Translations under genes and position numbers: made by a program
Part shown: piece after piece, positions 29,801 through 32,331 of the stretch
Layout: each line of letters starts with the position of its first letter
Numbering within the stretch: position 1 is the stretch's first letter
The notes under the pieces: generated by a model
What the model was told of the DNA's origin: nothing
The model's input: only the letters and a program-made list of their open reading frames with translations
Databases searched by the model: none
Assembly (NCBI GenBank): GCA_027577595.1
Contig: JANBRJ010000135.1
Span: 1-32,331, forward strand
DNA length: 32,331 bases
Source: Coemansia sp. RSA 487
Taxonomy: Eukaryota > Kickxellomycota > Kickxellomycetes > Kickxellales > Kickxellaceae
Reading direction: 5' to 3'

Positions 29801-31025
29801 CAAGCGAATCGACAAATGTGCCACCCTGCATAGTTATGTCTGAGTCGGTGTACAAACTCGCCGATACCGCAGGCCCTGCAGGCTTTGATACAATGTCACC
29901 AACACTGGTCACAGCGGGCTTGTGTGGGGATGTAGGTAAAGTGGGAACTGCTCGGTCATTGGTTACTAGCAGTCTCTGCTTCTCAGCATCCGAGGATTCA
30001 CTCTTGACATTGGCCCCAGCTGAATCCGCTTGAAGCGAAGAACCCGAAATCATTACCAGCCTTTCCTGACATTCTGCAATCTCGCGGTCGATATCGGAAA
30101 TACGACTGTGCAACTCTTGTCGGGGAACCTGTAGTTGTAGTTGTGAGGAATGTAAACTACCATCGTTTTGCTCTTTTACCGCGTCTAAACTATTTGAACT
30201 CGGAGTTGGTGGCGAGAGTGGCGGGCGTGCAGGTAGTGGCGTGTGTAGTGGCTCTGACGGGGGAGGTGTAGACGATTCGTGCTTGGGTGATGGAGTACGA
30301 TCTTTGCTGCTCTGCCCAATGTGCTGCTGACGATCTGTTGGCTGCGAAAACGACTGGGAGTGTTTCCTCTCAATAGACCTTGGTCTGACAGAATGTGTTC
30401 CTTGCAAAGAGTGGACAGAAAGAGATGATGTAGGCCTACTAGTCCGATACCTAGATACACTGGCGTCACCATGTTGTCTTGTGTTTTTGCTTCTATCGGT
30501 AGGCATCGTAAAGGTGCGGTGCCCTAAGGCACCCGAGCGTGAGAAATTGCGATCATCAATCTCTAACTCGCCTTCCTCCAAAACCTCACCGGGTTCTGTC
30601 GACCGCCTACTGAATGGTGGCAGCTGCGGTGACCTTCCTCTCGTATGTGTTGGTAATGTTGCTGCTGTTGTGTGTCTAGAAGGAAACAAAGGAGGTCGTG
30701 GCGGTTCCCCGTTTGCTACGCCATGCCGGCTACTGTACCTGGACATTCCTAAGCCTGATGAACCATAGTCACGTCTTTCGCGAGCCCTATCCTCTAGTCT
30801 ATTGCTGCTCTGTGCTGGCACATGAGAGCCTCGGTAAACCCTCTCTGTAGACCTAGACCTTGCTCTATCCCGTGGTATACCTATATCACTACTTCCGTAT
30901 AGAGGACGCGAATTTGCCCGCTCTCGTTGAGCATGGTCCCGGTCGCGTCTTCCATTAGAGCTCTGGTAGCGGCTACCGCTAGACGATGGGCGCAGAGATT
31001 CAGACGGCTGCCGATTGTAGCTCAT
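23595..31025 (-). CDS. SNT1: SANT-domain corepressor, Snt1/NCoR-like
   Basis: This is a 2,476-residue nuclear protein related to yeast Snt1, the Set3-complex subunit, and animal NCoR/SMRT. The N-terminal 500 residues are Arg/Ser-rich. At about 523-580 a helical segment begins DWPFWEDNVKIHEKV and continues to KWRKRVDKLDRQ, as found upstream of SANT1 in this family. SANT1 is near 752-802 (HYWTQSEVSTFVA to DCVLFYYRNKKQLRLK). A second SANT lies near 1408-1458 and a third near 1722-1775, beginning SYWSVHERSAF, like the C-terminal fungal Snt1 SANT. Acidic/Ser tracts separate them. The last 500 residues are Gln/Pro/His-rich with Gln10 and Gln11 runs. In the family it scaffolds histone deacetylases. 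The start at 31025 is the first ATG; the open frame extends 17 codons further without one. No intron is needed in 7.4 kb. Confidence 0.87.
23862..23894. repeat. Trinucleotide run coding Gln11 in SNT1
   Basis: Three TTG then eight CTG triplets on the plus strand encode eleven Gln on the minus strand, in the C-terminal Gln/Pro-rich region. The eight pure CTG units could be length-polymorphic. Confidence 0.9.
24444..24473. repeat. Trinucleotide run coding Gln10 in SNT1
   Basis: Ten CTG or TTG triplets on the plus strand encode ten Gln in SNT1, with seven pure CTG at one end. Confidence 0.9.
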
Positions 31026-31412
31026 AATAGTAATGAACTTTTCTGGAAAAAAGCACGACAAAATAGCAACGGACAAGCGTCAACAAAAAATATTAAGACC
31101 CAAATCGAGGGGTACCTCGAATAAAAATAGACCAGAAAAGCTCCTTTGATAGAAAGAAAGCGCGTAATCGATAAAAAGGACGGAAATTAGCTCCCGATTA
31201 AGACCCTTGCTGAAAGAATTAAATAAAAAAGACAAATTAAAGTGCTTGAACAATAGAAATAAATGTCAATGTAGCCTCAATTCAGCATTAAGGCAATAGT
31301 AATTTTGAAAAAGAGTAGGAAAAAGCAAGTAGCTTTTTTTTTTCTTTTTTCGCGACAAAAACTGCAGCTTTCCCTTTTTCTTGAATTTTTTCTTTCTTAT
31401 TTTGAACGCGTG

Positions 31413-31435
31413 TTTGATGCATTTGGTGCATCAAA
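31413..31435. promoter_or_regulatory. Perfect 9-bp inverted repeat (TTTGATGCA, 5-bp spacer)
   Basis: TTTGATGCA at 31413-31421 and its exact reverse complement TGCATCAAA at 31427-31435 flank TTTGG. The site lies about 170 bp upstream of BET5 and 390 bp upstream of SNT1. The symmetry suits a dimeric DNA-binding protein; it could also form a stem-loop in RNA. Confidence 0.5.
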
Positions 31436-31580
31436 AAGTTTGCATAGGCTGCTTCGATTGGCTAGCTTTTCCCATTTTGTCCCCACTTTTCTTGTGCTCT
31501 CAAATTTGATTTGGAATTCAAGCCTTTTCGTTTTTCATTTTTCCTTAGTTACTGTATTTTAAACTGTTTGAACAGGTTCT

Positions 31581-31600
31581 GCTACTTTACGCTACTTTAC
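31581..31600 (+). repeat. Tandem GCTACTTTAC duplication before the BET5 ATG
   Basis: Two perfect adjacent copies of a 10-mer end 3 bp before the start codon at 31604, so they most likely lie in the 5' leader. This is probably a slippage duplication; it fixes the spacing between leader and start. Confidence 0.8.
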
Positions 31601-31603
31601 GTG

Positions 31604-32236
31604 ATGGTTTTGGTGTACAACCTTTATATTTTTGATAGGCACTGTCAGTGCATATACTACACCGAATGGAACAGACCCGGCTCTCCGCTGACTGCTGATG
31701 CTAATGCGAATTCGCAGAACAAAGACTCAATACGAGTGAATCAGGGCGTAGCAGGTGACGACAATAAGCTTTCTACCGCGCCAGACAGCCAGCGACCACC
31801 CGTATGGCCGACGAGTGCATCGTCCTCGGCTGCGCAGACAACATCTGATTCCCCTCGTAATGTTGCAATGGAAGAAGAAGCAAAGCTTGTCTATGGCGTG
31901 GTATTTTCTTTACGCAATATTATAAACAAGTTCAATGGTAAAGATGGCCCCCAAGGTGGAAACCCTGGTGGTTTTATGTCATTTGCAACAAACACGTACA
32001 GGTTGCACTACTATGAAGCACCGACTGGGGTCAAGTTTGTTCTCAACACCGATGCTGCTACAGCTTCCATGCAACCCGTCCTTGAAATGATTTATCGCAA
32101 TATATATGTCGAGTATGTGGTGAAAAATCCCTTGTTTCGTATAGACGCTCAATTATCGGCTCCTATTGAAAACGACTACTTCCGAGCTGTTCTGAACAAC
32201 TATATCCGCGAAATTGTATCGTCATCTGTAGCTTGA
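31604..32236 (+). CDS. BET5: TRAPP complex subunit Bet5 / TRAPPC1
   Basis: This is a 210-residue longin-fold core subunit of the TRAPP complex, which activates Ypt1/Rab1 in ER-Golgi and related traffic. The N-terminus VYNLYIFDRHCQCIYYTEW is the first longin strand pair. KLVYGVVFSLRNII begins at 94, then TYRLHYYEAPTGVKFVLNTD, and IYVEYVVKNPL before the last helix, all strongly Bet5-like. Human TRAPPC1 has 145 residues and yeast Bet5 159. The excess comes mainly from residues 25-88, a Ser/Asn/Ala-rich linker where the human protein has about eight residues. I see no clear donor, branch and acceptor set that would remove it, so I keep it as coding. I chose the ATG at 31604 because it starts directly at the conserved strand and the open frame upstream has no ATG. 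AATAAA follows at 32262-32267. Confidence 0.93.
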   Translation: MVLVYNLYIFDRHCQCIYYTEWNRPGSPLTADANANSQNKDSIRVNQGVAGDDNKLSTAPDSQRPPVWPTSASSSAAQTTSDSPRNVAMEEEAKLVYGVVFSLRNIINKFNGKDGPQGGNPGGFMSFATNTYRLHYYEAPTGVKFVLNTDAATASMQPVLEMIYRNIYVEYVVKNPLFRIDAQLSAPIENDYFRAVLNNYIREIVSSSVA

Positions 32237-32261
32237 AAACGCATATACAATATGTATTGTC

Positions 32262-32267
32262 AATAAA
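32262..32267 (+). terminator. Poly(A) signal of BET5
   Basis: AATAAA lies 26 bp past the stop codon in AT-rich sequence, a suitable position for 3' end formation. The rest of the window to 32331 shows nothing further. Confidence 0.6.
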
Positions 32268-32331
32268 TTTTATTTCGATTAATTTAGCATATGTTATTAC
32301 GCCAGTTTGTTGTGTCTATATCTAGCGCGAT

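Larger units (their letters stand above)
31026..31603. other. Divergent promoter region SNT1 / BET5
   Basis: This 578-bp AT-rich spacer lies between two start codons. It holds a 9-bp perfect dyad (31413-31435), T-rich stretches before BET5, and a perfect tandem 10-mer ending 3 bp before the BET5 ATG. No other gene is visible. Confidence 0.6.

Noticed and set aside
1-32331. Transposons, virus-like elements, CRISPR arrays or a metabolic gene cluster
   Set aside because: I saw no transposase, reverse transcriptase, integrase, capsid-like coding, terminal repeats or spaced direct repeats. The genes are unrelated housekeeping functions.

Overview
The window looks like nuclear DNA of a fungus. The genes are fungal-type (Cbf1-like bHLH factor, Hap5/NF-YC, Ssk2-type MAPKKK, Str3-type cystathionine beta-lyase, Snt1). 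Long uninterrupted reading frames of up to about 7.4 kb sit in AT-rich spacers. The two introns I can support are short, and one has a perfect TACTAAC branch point. Few introns plus many Ser/Gln-rich low-complexity segments suggest an early-diverging lineage, perhaps Kickxellomycotina such as Coemansia. That placement is inference. I see no mobile element, CRISPR array, virus-like element or biosynthetic cluster.

Layout. 1-1402 holds no secure gene, only a weak 45-codon membrane-peptide ORF. Then come an HP1 chromodomain protein (+, 1403-2032), a Cbf1-type bHLH factor (+, 2870-3745), the mitochondrial succinyl-CoA ligase alpha subunit LSC1 (-, 3951-5161, one intron), HAP5/NF-YC (-, 5680-6801), tubulin cofactor A (+, 7415-7831), a very large SSK2/WIS4-type MAPKKK (+, 8112-14801, one intron), tRNA-Lys(UUU) (-, 15796-15867), a cystathionine beta-lyase (+, 16753-17976), a choline/ethanolamine phosphotransferase (-, 18153-19328), a large alpha/beta-hydrolase of unknown role (+, 20580-23507), a 2,476-residue SNT1/NCoR-like corepressor (-, 23595-31025) and the TRAPP subunit BET5/TRAPPC1 (+, 31604-32236).

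These are mostly unrelated housekeeping genes, not a pathway cluster. Two loose themes appear. One is chromatin and transcription (HP1, Cbf1, Hap5, Snt1). The other is a possible regulatory link: the CBF1 upstream region has two CACGTG E-boxes, each close to CCAAT boxes, which are the sites of the two factor types encoded here.

I found no clearly new multi-gene system. The points most worth a second look are the E-box/CCAAT arrangement, a two-residue insertion in the conserved L1 loop of HAP5, a roughly 540-residue tail after the SSK2 kinase, a 9-bp perfect dyad between SNT1 and BET5, a T10A10 palindrome just upstream of TBCA, and three TAGGAA copies at exact 10-bp spacing upstream of LSC1.
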